Assembly: GCF_016213215.1 (NCBI RefSeq)
Contig: NZ_JACRAW010000126.1
Location: 1-37,988 of the forward strand
Source of the DNA: Bradyrhizobium sp.
Lineage (GTDB): Bacteria > Pseudomonadota > Alphaproteobacteria > Rhizobiales > Xanthobacteraceae
Direction of reading: 5' to 3'
DNA: 37,988 nucleotides
The notes beneath the pieces were generated by a model that ran no database searches, was not told the DNA's origin, and saw nothing but the letters and a program-made list of their open reading frames with translations. Each line of letters starts with the position of its first letter. The first letter of the stretch is position 1. The position numbers and the translations under genes are program-made. Below are positions 37,426 to 37,988 of this stretch, one piece after another.

Positions 37426-37988
37426 ATGAGCGCTTCCCTCCGGCTCAGAGCAGCGATCGTAACGGTCGTGCTGTTTGCAGCCTTCATCGGCGTCTGGCAC
37501 CTCGCCACGCGATCGAGTGCAACCGTCACCAACATGAACCCGGAATACGCCAAGCTGATGGGCCTGACCGCCACGCAGGGCAAGTCGGCGATGCCGGGGC
37601 CGCTGGATGTCGGCGCGAAACTCTGGGAACACGTGAGGCGGCCGTTCTACGACAATGGACCGAACGACAAGGGGCTGGGAATTCAGCTTGCCTATTCGAT
37701 CGCCCGCGTCGGCATCGGCTTTCTGCTGGCGGTTATCGTCGCGATTCCCCTGGGATTCTTGATCGGCATGTCGCCGCTGATCAGCCGGGCGCTCGATCCG
37801 TTCATCCAGGTGTTGAAGCCGATCTCACCGCTCGCCTGGATGCCGCTCGCGCTCTATACCATCAAGGACTCTTCGATCTCCGCAATCTTCGTCATCTTCA
37901 TCTGTTCGGTGTGGCCGATGCTGCTCAACACGGCGTTCGGCGTCGCGAGCGTGCGCAAGGAATGGATCAACGTCGCGCGTACGCTGGA
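37426..37988 (+). CDS. ABC transporter permease (NrtB/SsuC-type), 5' part
   Basis: The first 187 codons of a permease, cut by the window end. It begins with a membrane segment (AAIVTVVLFAAFIGVWHLA), a periplasmic insert (SATVTNMNPEYAKLMGLTATQ), then QLAYSIARVGIGFLLAVIVAIPLGFLIGM and LDPFIQVLKPISPLAWMPLALYTIKD, the usual binding-protein-dependent permease pattern of the nitrate/sulfonate/bicarbonate class. GAGGGGAG lies 8 nt before ATG 37426. The insert between the first helices is longer than in SsuC and is typical of NrtB/CmpB. The ATPase gene is expected downstream. Confidence 0.9.
   Translation, partial: MSASLRLRAAIVTVVLFAAFIGVWHLATRSSATVTNMNPEYAKLMGLTATQGKSAMPGPLDVGAKLWEHVRRPFYDNGPNDKGLGIQLAYSIARVGIGFLLAVIVAIPLGFLIGMSPLISRALDPFIQVLKPISPLAWMPLALYTIKDSSISAIFVIFICSVWPMLLNTAFGVASVRKEWINVARTL

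Overview
The window is high-GC chromosomal DNA from an alphaproteobacterium, most likely of the Bradyrhizobium/Rhodopseudomonas group (Nitrobacteraceae). This rests on the style of the RecA and AlaS proteins, the many small rhizobial hypothetical families (DUF6894, DUF2798, DUF3303, DUF2892, PilZ), the GAAC-N7-GAAC SOS box before recA, a tandem glycine riboswitch before gcvTHP and an MlotiK1-like potassium channel. No tRNA, rRNA, insertion sequence, prophage or CRISPR array was seen.

Layout. (1) 1-7363 is a divergent sulfide-stress locus. Leftward lie sulfide:quinone oxidoreductase, thioredoxin 2, a DUF2892 protein and the N-terminus of CcoG, with ATGA overlaps between the first three. Rightward lie an ArsR-type regulator with the two cysteines expected of SqrR/BigR persulfide sensors, an RND adaptor, an RND pump and an AhpD-like protein. 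A perfect 14-bp palindrome sits between the two arms. (2) 7395-14740 holds mostly small genes (secreted protein, lipoprotein, PilZ, PaaI thioesterase, small hypotheticals), a solitary PQQ dehydrogenase with a C-terminal membrane anchor, and at least two decayed genes: a frameshifted Flp pilin and a frameshifted small lipoprotein. (3) 14740-25766 is housekeeping: SOS-controlled recA, a deletion-scarred pseudogene, riboswitch-controlled gcvT-gcvH-gcvP (minus), alaS and the ion channel. (4) 25435-32300 holds DUF3303, icd, a TrmJ-type RNA methyltransferase fused to a DUF559 nuclease-like domain, a TPR protein, a degenerate trmJ fragment, and a secreted caspase-fold protein followed by a small secreted protein. 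(5) 32328-37988 is the least explained part. A TetR regulator diverges from OsmC, acyl-CoA dehydrogenase-like flavoprotein, two-domain rhodanese, Tat-exported NrtA/CmpA-like binding protein and ABC permease (cut by the window end). A sigma-54-like promoter and a TetR-operator-like inverted repeat lie upstream.

How it fits. The left locus probably detects reactive sulfur and both oxidises sulfide to the quinone pool and exports something through the RND pump. The right locus looks like an uptake and processing operon for an unidentified, perhaps sulfur- or nitrogen-containing, small molecule; it is the best candidate here for an undescribed system. All functions are read from sequence motifs and family memory; no database search was run.
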